5,304 nucleotides of DNA from Planctomycetaceae bacterium (GCA_031282385.1 JAITDV010000588.1:1-5304); one strand, 5' to 3'. Positions 1 to 5,304 are shown, counted from the stretch's first letter. Notes: generated from the letters alone by a model not told the origin. Translations and numbers: made by a program.

Positions 1-29
1 GCCTTTAACTCCTCCGAGACCACCCCTAA

Positions 30-208
30 CCCCTCCGAAGGAGGGGAATAAGAAGGTCCCTCCGAAGGAGGGGAATAAGAAGACCCCTCCGAGAGAGGGG
101 AATAAGAAGACCCCTCCGAGAGAGGGGAATAAGAAGACACCTCCGAGAGAGGTGAATAAGAAGACCCCTCCGAGAGAGGGGAATAAGAAGACGCCTCCGA
201 GAGAGGGG
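30..208. repeat. 27-bp tandem hairpin array (7 units)
   Basis: Hairpins of the form CCCCTCC-GAA-GGAGGGG start at 30, 57, 84, 111, 138, 165 and 192, each separated by a spacer like AATAAGAAGA. The first is a perfect 7-bp stem with a 3-base loop. The second has T in place of the first C, giving a T-G pair. Units 3, 4 and 6 have the variant CCTCCGAGAGAGG, with a shorter stem. Unit 5 (138-154) has A139 and T153 where its neighbours have C and G, so pairing is kept. Unit 7 has an unpaired change (G193 opposite G207). Confidence 0.92.
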
Positions 209-250
209 AATTATTCCCCCCCTTCGGAGGGGTTAGGGGTGGTCTCCTAC

Positions 251-267
251 AGGTTAGCGAAAAGGTC
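251..267 (-). repeat. Terminal motif of repeat element copy 1
   Basis: AGGTTAGCGAAAAGGTC is the exact reverse complement of 4054-4070 and 5149-5165, and differs at one base from 4308-4324. It marks the outer boundary of the element; sequence beyond 268 is not shared between copies apart from A/T richness. Confidence 0.88.
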
Positions 268-270
268 TAT

Positions 271-276
271 TATAAT
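271..276 (+). promoter_or_regulatory. Possible -10 box upstream of lptD
   Basis: TATAAT matches the sigma-70 -10 consensus and sits three bases outside the repeat element. The matching -35 position (about 248-253, TACAGG) lies inside the element and is poor, and there is no extended -10 TG. This is the only promoter-like sequence I see between the repeat and the gene. The rest of 277-394 is strikingly A/C-rich on the + strand and shows no Shine-Dalgarno sequence or hairpin. Confidence 0.35.
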
Positions 277-394
277 TATCGAACCAAAACGAAATTTGTC
301 CAACAACAAACACAACCACTACCGAAACAATAACACAACGCCGAACATAAAATCACTTATCAATGAAATTGGAACAAGTGAAATTTTTCGTTGC

Positions 395-3300
395 GTGCAA
401 AGGTTTTTTTGCGCACTTGCGGTGTTTTTTTTCTTTGGTACGGATCTGTTTCCTACAATTGCTCCGGCATTGCAACCTATCCAACAAACCTCTCAAGCCG
501 ACGAATCTCTACAAGATTCTACCCGCTCACGAATATTCAACAGATTAACTTCAATAATTCCGCATCGTAACACCCATACACCCGCAACTCAAGAATTGCA
601 AACAAATGTTTTACCCGGTTTCGGATTCTCTGAATATGAAGATGTTACCTCGCATCCAAACAGCAGTTTAACGGGTTTAAACTTAAACGTAACAGAAAAT
701 AATACAAACCAACCATTAGCCAACTACATTAACTCACACTCCACTAACTCACATCCTCAAATCGGTTCACTTGAACTTGTTCCTCCATTTGCGCGCAATG
801 TTCCTGCGATCTATATTGAAGGTGAAGGTTATTTGCCGTTGAATCATCCGTCCATTGAACCTTATATTGACCCGCTCAAAAATACACCCGAAACGAATCC
901 CAATATCGTCTTGATTCCCGAATGGCAACTTGCTGCGTCCAAAGAATACAAAACACTTGCCCAATTCGCAATTCCTTATACTCTACCCAATGAAATCACT
1001 ACCCGCACAACTACAACTTCAAACAACACAACTGTATCTATCCCCAATCCAAACTACCTAGAACCGATTACCGTATCCGCAAAAAACGGATGGCAACGCC
1101 AAAACGAAAAATATGATATTCTGTTTTTAAGCGATGATTGCACAATCAGACAAGGTCATAATTCTGTCCAAGCTCCAAAAGCTATTGTTTGGATAAGCCG
1201 CGAAAATAACGCCAATCAACCGCGTGAAGTTGCTGTTTATCTTGAGAGTGAATCGCCATCCGTTCCGCTTGTTTTGGAATTTGATCCGGAAAGCATAGAC
1301 GCGCAAATTATCGATAGACGTTGGTTCGGACGATTTTACACTACCGCAAACGTACAAACGTTGATAATGAATACCGAACCGGCTTCCGATCAAGACCCTG
1401 CGATTTTTAAAAGAGCGATGAAATCAATGAACCCCGACGCTCCAATTATCGAACAAGTTCAATACACCGAAACCACACCTCCAACAAAAAAACAAAACTC
1501 GGCGCCGTTTCGCCGTATCAGTTTGAATCCGCGCGGCGATAACGAAATGAGTATTGATATTGAACCTATTCCAGATAATCCCGATAGAGCTATTTTTATT
1601 ATCAGCAAAGGCATGAATCTCATAATCGAAGGCGTAAACAATGAAAATATACTCACCGGTGATGTTGTTGACGTCTCTGCCGATCACGCGATTATTTGGT
1701 CAATTAATCCAAAAAATCTTCAGCAAAACAGTAAAACAAATCAAGACAGTAAGGCGGATTTTGAAGTCTATCTTGAAGGCAACATTATCTTCCGCGATGG
1801 CGAACGTGTCATTAAAGCAAAACGAATGTACTACGACGCCAAAAATAAAATTGCATACGTTATCGACGGCGAATTGACAACTCCAATTGTAGGTGTACGC
1901 GGTTTCTCTGGAACAATGCGTATTAAATCAGAAATATTGCAAAAAATAGGCGAAGGAAATTATACCGCGAAAAATTCTTGGGTAACAACAAGTATGCTCG
2001 GTCAACCGGCTTGGTCATTGCGTACAAACACAATGTCTTTGACCGACAAATATTACAATTCCGTTTTGAACAACTCAGAACCAATTCGACGTCAGATTTT
2101 GTCAGCTGAAAATAATACATTGGTTATTGGACGCGTACCGGTTTTTTATTGGCCTTGGCTTGCGGCGGACGCGAAGGAGCCGTCGTACTATATCAAGTCG
2201 GTCAGTGTTGGCAGTTCGGGTTATTTTGGTTATACAATTCGGACGGAGTGGAATCCGTTTCAACTATTTAATATTCAAAATCGTCCTGATTGGCTTGAGG
2301 GCAGTTTGGGTATTTCATGGATGGAAAAACGCGGAATTGGACACGGCGTCAGAATAAATTATTCGCCTAAAGAAATTTTCGGTAAACAGACAAACGCACG
2401 CGGTCAAATATATTACTGGGGCATCAATGACATTTCAAACGGCGATCAATTAGGCGGCTCGCGAAATCCAGTAGTTTTTCCGCATTCGTACAGATACATT
2501 TTTTCATGGTCGCACCAACAAGAGATGAATTCGTTGTTTGGTTTACGCGGCGATTGGGCAGTTACGGCGTCAATCGGCAAAGTATCAGACCGCAACGTGT
2601 TACCATATTACAATTATGCAGATTGGATCAACGGCGAAAATCAAACTACATCAATAGAAGTTGCAAGATCGGAAACGGATTCAGTGTTGAAGTTGCGGTT
2701 TGAACATAGTCTTGATGATTTTTATACGAATGCAAATCAACTGCCAAAATTAGATCATTATGTGATCGGCAGATCTTTTTTGTACGATAAATTGACGTTT
2801 TATTCTCACACGCGAGTGGGTTTTATTGATTACAATGTTGCCCAAAGTCCTTACGCGCCGAATTCAGCGGCGTGGCTTCGTGATTCGCGATTTTTTAGGT
2901 ATCTTCCTTGGGAGTTGAATGCAAACAGTCCAACAAATGCACCGCCCAATCCGTCTGTTGGCGGAGCGGTTCCGGATGTCGTGAATGATTCATTTGAGAT
3001 ATTTTCGACGCGGGCGGAGGTTGATTTGCCGTTTAATATGGGGGCGATTCGTGTTGTTCCTTATGTACTCGGAGATTTTTCGCATTGGGGAACGGACAGA
3101 TCAGGCAATAATACGCAACGTCTATATTATCGCGGCGGAGTTCGTTTCAGTTTGCCGTTTTGGAAAGTGATGCCGAATTGCTCAAGTAGGACTTGGTATG
3201 TAAATGGTCTTGCACACAAAGTAACTTTGGACTCGGAATTTTCTTATGCACAAGCAAATAAAGAAATGGACAATTTGATATTGACTGATTCTTTAGACAG

Positions 3301-4048
3301 ATGGTCAATAGAAGATTTCAGACGGCGTTATGCAGTAACATCTTTCAACGGCATAATTCCGCTTATTTTTGATCCGCGATATTATGCGTACAGAAGTGGT
3401 ATTGCGGGCAATGTTACCGCAAGCAATTTAGAGATAGCAGACGATTTGACTTTAGCGAGATTCGGCATGACACATCGATGGCAAACGAAACGCGGACCTG
3501 TTGGGAAAAGACATATTATTGACTGGATAACATTTTCAACGCATCTGAATTATTATCCTGATGAATCGCAAAATTTCGGTGAGAACGTAGGTTTAATTGA
3601 TTATGATTTCTTGTGGCATGTAGGTGATCGTTTTTCGGTGTTTTCGTCGGGGTTGTATGATGTATTCGACAACGGACAACAAATAACACGGATTGGCGGA
3701 GTTTGGCACAGACCAGCTCGCGGCAATATTACCGTTATGTATGATCGCTTGTACGGTTCGGCAATCAAACGCGATTATCTTACTTTGCAAGTTGGTTACA
3801 CAATGAACGAAAAATATTCAGTGTCATATTCAACTTCATACGACATCACCAAAAAACCATGGAGCAATGTCGGACATAATTTCATATTTACGCGGACAGG
3901 CGAATCTTTTAGATTAATGGTTGGAGCGGTTTACAGCGAATCGCTTGGAGAATGGAGTTTCACTTTCGGAATCGAACCGGTATTCATGCAAGGCATCGCA
4001 AACAAAATCCAAAGAATGGCAACAAACGCACAACAATTGACACAATAA
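395..4048 (+). CDS. lptD: LptD/OstA-like outer-membrane LPS-assembly protein
   Basis: Probable LPS transport protein D, the outer-membrane beta-barrel that with LptE inserts lipopolysaccharide into the outer leaflet. With the GTG start at 395 it has about 1217 residues, against 784 in E. coli. Residues 1-25 look like a Sec signal peptide (QR, then FFCALAVFFFFG, then APA before Leu26). Residues 26-235 are Asn/Thr/Pro-rich and unrecognised. OstA-type jellyroll repeats follow at about 238-325 (CTIRQGHNSVQAPKAIVW) and 411-496 (VYLEGNIIFRDGERVIKAKR). A P-x-FYWPWLAAD motif at 582-592 leads into a beta-rich, aromatic barrel (about 600-1197) ending EWSFTFGIEPVF plus a 20-residue tail. The mature part has only two cysteines, C249 and C929. 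The frame stays open upstream through the repeat to the window edge, so the start is uncertain: GTG395 is preferred because it gives a clean signal peptide. ATG363 would need one extra T. No Shine-Dalgarno is visible. The family call rests on motifs, not on a search. Confidence 0.8.
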   Translation: MQRFFCALAVFFFFGTDLFPTIAPALQPIQQTSQADESLQDSTRSRIFNRLTSIIPHRNTHTPATQELQTNVLPGFGFSEYEDVTSHPNSSLTGLNLNVTENNTNQPLANYINSHSTNSHPQIGSLELVPPFARNVPAIYIEGEGYLPLNHPSIEPYIDPLKNTPETNPNIVLIPEWQLAASKEYKTLAQFAIPYTLPNEITTRTTTTSNNTTVSIPNPNYLEPITVSAKNGWQRQNEKYDILFLSDDCTIRQGHNSVQAPKAIVWISRENNANQPREVAVYLESESPSVPLVLEFDPESIDAQIIDRRWFGRFYTTANVQTLIMNTEPASDQDPAIFKRAMKSMNPDAPIIEQVQYTETTPPTKKQNSAPFRRISLNPRGDNEMSIDIEPIPDNPDRAIFIISKGMNLIIEGVNNENILTGDVVDVSADHAIIWSINPKNLQQNSKTNQDSKADFEVYLEGNIIFRDGERVIKAKRMYYDAKNKIAYVIDGELTTPIVGVRGFSGTMRIKSEILQKIGEGNYTAKNSWVTTSMLGQPAWSLRTNTMSLTDKYYNSVLNNSEPIRRQILSAENNTLVIGRVPVFYWPWLAADAKEPSYYIKSVSVGSSGYFGYTIRTEWNPFQLFNIQNRPDWLEGSLGISWMEKRGIGHGVRINYSPKEIFGKQTNARGQIYYWGINDISNGDQLGGSRNPVVFPHSYRYIFSWSHQQEMNSLFGLRGDWAVTASIGKVSDRNVLPYYNYADWINGENQTTSIEVARSETDSVLKLRFEHSLDDFYTNANQLPKLDHYVIGRSFLYDKLTFYSHTRVGFIDYNVAQSPYAPNSAAWLRDSRFFRYLPWELNANSPTNAPPNPSVGGAVPDVVNDSFEIFSTRAEVDLPFNMGAIRVVPYVLGDFSHWGTDRSGNNTQRLYYRGGVRFSLPFWKVMPNCSSRTWYVNGLAHKVTLDSEFSYAQANKEMDNLILTDSLDRWSIEDFRRRYAVTSFNGIIPLIFDPRYYAYRSGIAGNVTASNLEIADDLTLARFGMTHRWQTKRGPVGKRHIIDWITFSTHLNYYPDESQNFGENVGLIDYDFLWHVGDRFSVFSSGLYDVFDNGQQITRIGGVWHRPARGNITVMYDRLYGSAIKRDYLTLQVGYTMNEKYSVSYSTSYDITKKPWSNVGHNFIFTRTGESFRLMVGAVYSESLGEWSFTFGIEPVFMQGIANKIQRMATNAQQLTQ
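404..432 (+). other. T-homopolymer tracts in the lptD signal-peptide codons
   Basis: T7 at 404-410 and T8 at 425-432 lie in the hydrophobic core of the predicted signal peptide. ATG363 opens a reading frame (MKLEQVKFFVACKGFF) that is one base out of register with lptD. A single extra T in the T7 run, or a -1 ribosomal slip there, would join it in frame to CALAVFFFFGTDLF and give a longer signal peptide with Lys residues in its N-region. Whether this is variation, slippage, an assembly error or coincidence cannot be told from one sequence. Confidence 0.6.
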
Positions 4049-4053
4049 CAATT

Positions 4054-4070
4054 GACCTTTTCGCTAACCT
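4054..4070 (+). repeat. Left terminal inverted repeat of element copy 2
   Basis: GACCTTTTCGCTAACCT pairs with 4308-4324 at 16 of 17 positions and is identical to 5149-5165. Confidence 0.88.
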
Positions 4071-4112
4071 GTAGGAGACCACCCCTGACCCCTCCGAAGG
4101 AGGGGAATTATT

Positions 4113-4237
4113 CACCTCACTCGGAGACGTCTCCTTATTCCCATCCTTCGGAGACGTCTCCTTATTCCCATCCTTCGGAGGCATCTCCTTATTCGCCTCC
4201 CTCGGAGGCGTCTTCTTATTCCCCTCCTTCGGAGGGG
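4113..4237. repeat. 27-bp tandem hairpin array of element copy 2 (5 units)
   Basis: Units start at 4113, 4140, 4167, 4194 and 4221. The unit at 4194-4210 (CGCCTCC-CTC-GGAGGCG) and the one at 4221-4237 (CCCCTCCTTCGGAGGGG) are perfect 7-bp hairpins that differ by a paired G-C to C-G exchange. The first three units have broken stems, but two of them carry a new perfect palindrome, GGAGACGTCTCC (4123-4134 and 4150-4161). Confidence 0.9.
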
Positions 4238-4307
4238 TTAGGGGTGGTTTCGGAGGAGTTAAAGGCGGTTTTTTGTTGTAGTTTTTTTGTTGTGTTGATG
4301 TATTTTT

Positions 4308-4324
4308 AGGTTAGAGAAAAGGTC
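4308..4324 (-). repeat. Right terminal inverted repeat of element copy 2
   Basis: AGGTTAGAGAAAAGGTC differs at one base from the terminal motif of copy 1 (251-267) and is the inverted partner of 4054-4070. It is what makes copy 2 a complete element. Confidence 0.85.
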
Positions 4325-4327
4325 TAA

Positions 4328-4356
4328 TTGACATAATAAACTATTCACACTTTAAT
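4328..4356 (+). promoter_or_regulatory. Sigma-70-type promoter for trmB
   Basis: A perfect -35 TTGACA (4328-4333), a 17-bp spacer and -10 TTTAAT (4351-4356, 5 of 6 consensus). Transcription would start near 4363, leaving a leader of about 125 bases before the trmB ATG. The -35 begins three bases after the right end of repeat element copy 2, so trmB is probably transcribed independently of lptD. Confidence 0.75.
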
Positions 4357-4369
4357 TTCCTTCACCGTC

Positions 4370-4399
4370 GCCTGCTTACATGTGGGAAAGCAGGCTTTT
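4370..4399 (+). terminator. Stem-loop with short T run in the trmB leader
   Basis: GCCTGCTT (4370-4377) pairs perfectly with AAGCAGGC (4388-4395) around a 10-base loop (ACATGTGGGA), followed by TTTT (4396-4399). This has the form of an intrinsic terminator, but the T run is short and it lies only about 7 bases after the predicted transcription start of trmB. It may be an attenuator, a 5' hairpin that stabilises the mRNA, or a terminator for transcripts entering from upstream. Beyond it, 4400-4486 is AT-rich, contains a direct repeat of ACAATTCAT (4454-4462 and 4464-4472), and shows no Shine-Dalgarno sequence. Confidence 0.5.
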
Positions 4400-4486
4400 A
4401 CGCTCTTGAGTCAAGCAATTTATTGTACAAGCAGCATATTCCTTGATTTATTAACAATTCATTACAATTCATCCATAATATTTCAG

Positions 4487-5146
4487 ATGTCTCGTCGTTC
4501 AGTTAAATCGATTCGTCCGGAGGTTGATCTTTCTAAAGTTTTTCGGACGTATTCAGATCTTCCGTTTCCATTTGATTCGGAGTTATTATTTGGTCGAGTT
4601 GCGCCGGTTGAGTTTGAGATAGGTTCGGGTAAGGGACTTTTTTTGCGTCGGGTTGCGGATGAATTTGTTGCGCGAAATTTTATTGGGGTTGAGGTTAGTT
4701 TGAAGTATGCAAAGTTTGCGGCATCGCGGTTATTGAATCGTTCTTATAATAATGCGTTGGTGATTTGTTGTGATGCGGCAAAGTTGTTAGCGGAATGGTT
4801 TCCAGACAATTTCTTGTTTGCGGTACATGTTTATTTTCCTGATCCGTGGTGGAAACGTTCGCATCGTAAGCGGCGGATTTTACGCGAAGAAATTTTACAA
4901 TTAATAGAACGGCGTTTGATGCCGGATAGTTTTTTACATTTCAGAACGGATGTAGAAGAATATTTTCAATCAACATTAGAATTAATTGACAAATACGCAA
5001 CAAAACTTGAGTTATCCAATATTGAAATTTCAGACGATTTACCCCAAAACGACAACACCTACAACACCCACTTTGAACGCCGTACAATTCTACAAGGAAA
5101 AAAAGTTTTCAGAGCAAAATTCAGAAAAAAACATAACTATTCGTAA
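4487..5146 (+). CDS. trmB: tRNA (guanine-N7-)-methyltransferase TrmB
   Basis: Cytoplasmic SAM-dependent enzyme (EC 2.1.1.33) that makes m7G at position 46 in the tRNA variable loop. The 219 residues match the usual family length of about 210-240. Visible signatures in order: the SAM-binding motif FEIGSGKG (43-50), GVE (67-69), acidic D96 after the next strand, the family hallmark FPDPWWKRSHRKRR (117-130), FRTD (152-155), and THFERR near the C terminus (194-199), which corresponds to the conserved T-x-x-E tRNA and substrate-binding segment. WW replaces the commoner WP in the hallmark. The ATG at 4487 is chosen because the family's N-terminal basic segment begins there. An in-frame GTG at 4382 would add 35 unrelated residues and lies inside a hairpin loop. 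No Shine-Dalgarno precedes the ATG. A strong promoter lies upstream, and a repeat element starts two bases after the stop. Confidence 0.95.
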   Translation: MSRRSVKSIRPEVDLSKVFRTYSDLPFPFDSELLFGRVAPVEFEIGSGKGLFLRRVADEFVARNFIGVEVSLKYAKFAASRLLNRSYNNALVICCDAAKLLAEWFPDNFLFAVHVYFPDPWWKRSHRKRRILREEILQLIERRLMPDSFLHFRTDVEEYFQSTLELIDKYATKLELSNIEISDDLPQNDNTYNTHFERRTILQGKKVFRAKFRKKHNYS

Positions 5147-5148
5147 TA

Positions 5149-5304
5149 GACCTTTTCGCTAACCTGTATGAAACCACCCCTGTCCCCTCCGAAGGAGGGG
5201 AATAATTCGCCTCCTTTGGAGGCTTCTTCTTATTCGCCTCCCTCGGAGGCGTTCTCTTATTCCCCTCCTTCGGAGGGGCTAGGGGTGGTCTCTGAGGAGT
5301 TAAA
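5149..5304 (+). repeat. Palindromic intergenic repeat element, copy 3 (right end cut by window)
   Basis: Same orientation as copy 2. It begins with the 17-bp terminal motif (5149-5165), then the first hairpin (5184-5200) and a junction (GGGGAATAATTC), three units, and the tail that matches the inner right flank of copy 2 (GAGGAGTTAAA at 5294-5304). It starts two bases after the trmB stop codon. The right terminal repeat, if present, lies outside the window. It has three tandem units against five in copy 2 and seven in copy 1, so the array length varies. Confidence 0.88.
5208..5278. repeat. 27-bp tandem hairpin array of element copy 3 (3 units)
   Basis: Units start at 5208, 5235 and 5262. The second (CGCCTCC-CTC-GGAGGCG) and third (CCCCTCC-TTC-GGAGGGG) are perfect 7-bp hairpins that differ by a complementary pair exchange. 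The first has one outer mismatch (C5208 opposite T5224). Confidence 0.9.

Larger units (their letters stand above)
1..268 (-). repeat. Palindromic intergenic repeat element, copy 1 (left end cut by window)
   Basis: A non-coding composite repeat related to the elements at 4054-4324 and 5149-5304, but in the opposite orientation. From the left it holds a segment matching the inner right flank of copy 2 (GCCTTTAACTCCTCC at 1-15), then seven hairpin units with a 27-bp period, a palindromic junction at 205-219 (GGGGAATTATTCCCC), an inverted hairpin at 216-232 and a tail at 233-268. The tail ends in AGGTTAGCGAAAAGGTC (251-267). The reverse complement of that 17-mer begins copies 2 and 3. Because 27 is a multiple of three and the unit lacks stops in several frames, the element gives long spurious peptides such as NKKTPPREG repeats. 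I see no transposase, so if it moves it depends on another gene or on a replication or recombination process. Confidence 0.9.
4054..4324 (+). repeat. Palindromic intergenic repeat element, copy 2 (complete, with terminal inverted repeats)
   Basis: The only full-length copy, about 271 bp. Order of parts: 17-bp terminal repeat (4054-4070); a 28-bp subterminal arm (4078-4105) that is the reverse complement of 4221-4248 at 27 of 28 positions; a 27-bp unit array (4113-4237); a T-rich stretch (4267-4307) with T6 and T7 runs; and the right terminal repeat (4308-4324). It starts five bases after the lptD stop and ends four bases before a promoter. It looks like a non-autonomous, MITE- or REP-like mobile or amplified element. 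Its hairpins may also terminate or stabilise the lptD transcript. No protein is expected from it, although the frame 4052-4309 is open. Confidence 0.88.

Noticed and set aside
30..208. CRISPR array
   Set aside because: The 27-bp units are head-to-tail, with spacers of only about 10 nearly constant bases; there are no unique spacers and no cas genes.
152..394. N-terminal extension of lptD from the GTG at 152
   Set aside because: It is encoded by repeat units and the leader, would place about 81 residues before the signal peptide, and its start codon results from a repeat variant.
363..548. Separate 61-residue protein starting at ATG363
   Set aside because: It overlaps lptD in another frame and loses signal-peptide character after the T7 run. 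It is more interesting as a possible frame-shifted lptD start than as a gene.
2506..3170. Additional short open frames overlapping lptD on both strands
   Set aside because: They overlap a long, well-supported coding frame and have no recognisable domains or own signals.
3984..4184. 66-codon open frame on - strand (NKETSPKDG repeats)
   Set aside because: Antisense to the end of lptD and the repeat. Its peptide resembles the one read from copy 1 only because the repeats are homologous and inverted.
4052..4309. 85-codon open frame on + strand with 9-residue repeats (TSPYSHPSE type)
   Set aside because: It lies wholly inside repeat element copy 2. The 27-bp period and lack of stops explain the open frame, and the peptide has no domain, RBS or conserved start.
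4370..4395. tRNA or other structured RNA gene
   Set aside because: There is only one stem-loop. No cloverleaf arms, CCA or TpsiC-like sequence are visible around it.

Overview
The window holds two complete protein genes on the + strand, a large LptD-like outer-membrane LPS-assembly protein and the tRNA methyltransferase TrmB. Both are bracketed by three copies of a palindrome-rich intergenic repeat element. The organism is a moderately AT-rich Gram-negative bacterium. A planctomycete or another member of the PVC group is my best guess. The reasons are the form of the LptD homologue (very long, atypical N-terminal part, recognisable jellyroll and barrel core), the TrmB signature FPDPWWK where most bacteria have FPDPWPK, and the absence of clear Shine-Dalgarno sequences before either gene. 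This taxonomic guess is inference.

Layout: 1-268 is repeat element copy 1, which runs off the left edge. It has seven hairpin units with a 27-bp period and ends in a 17-bp terminal motif. 269-394 is an A/C-rich leader with a TATAAT box. 395-4048 is lptD; a GTG start at 395 gives about 1217 residues, though the start is uncertain. 4054-4324 is element copy 2, the only complete one, with 16/17-matching terminal inverted repeats. 4328-4356 is a strong sigma-70-type promoter (TTGACA, 17 bp, TTTAAT), followed at 4370-4395 by an 8-bp stem-loop with a short T run. 4487-5146 is trmB (219 residues). 5149-5304 is element copy 3, which runs off the right edge.

The two genes have no obvious functional link: one builds the outer leaflet of the outer membrane, the other makes m7G46 in tRNA. 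trmB appears to have its own promoter, so they are probably separate transcription units. The repeat elements fill almost all the space between them. Copies 2 and 3 begin 5 and 2 bases after stop codons. Copies 1 and 2 end within a few bases of promoter-like sequences.

The most notable observations are: the architecture of the repeat, including paired changes that preserve the hairpins; an open reading frame that runs from the repeat straight into lptD without a stop; T-homopolymers in the lptD signal-peptide region, where one extra T would join an upstream ATG in frame; a single cysteine in each LptD domain; and G/C skew that reverses inside each gene. I see no CRISPR array, tRNA, rRNA or transposase gene.
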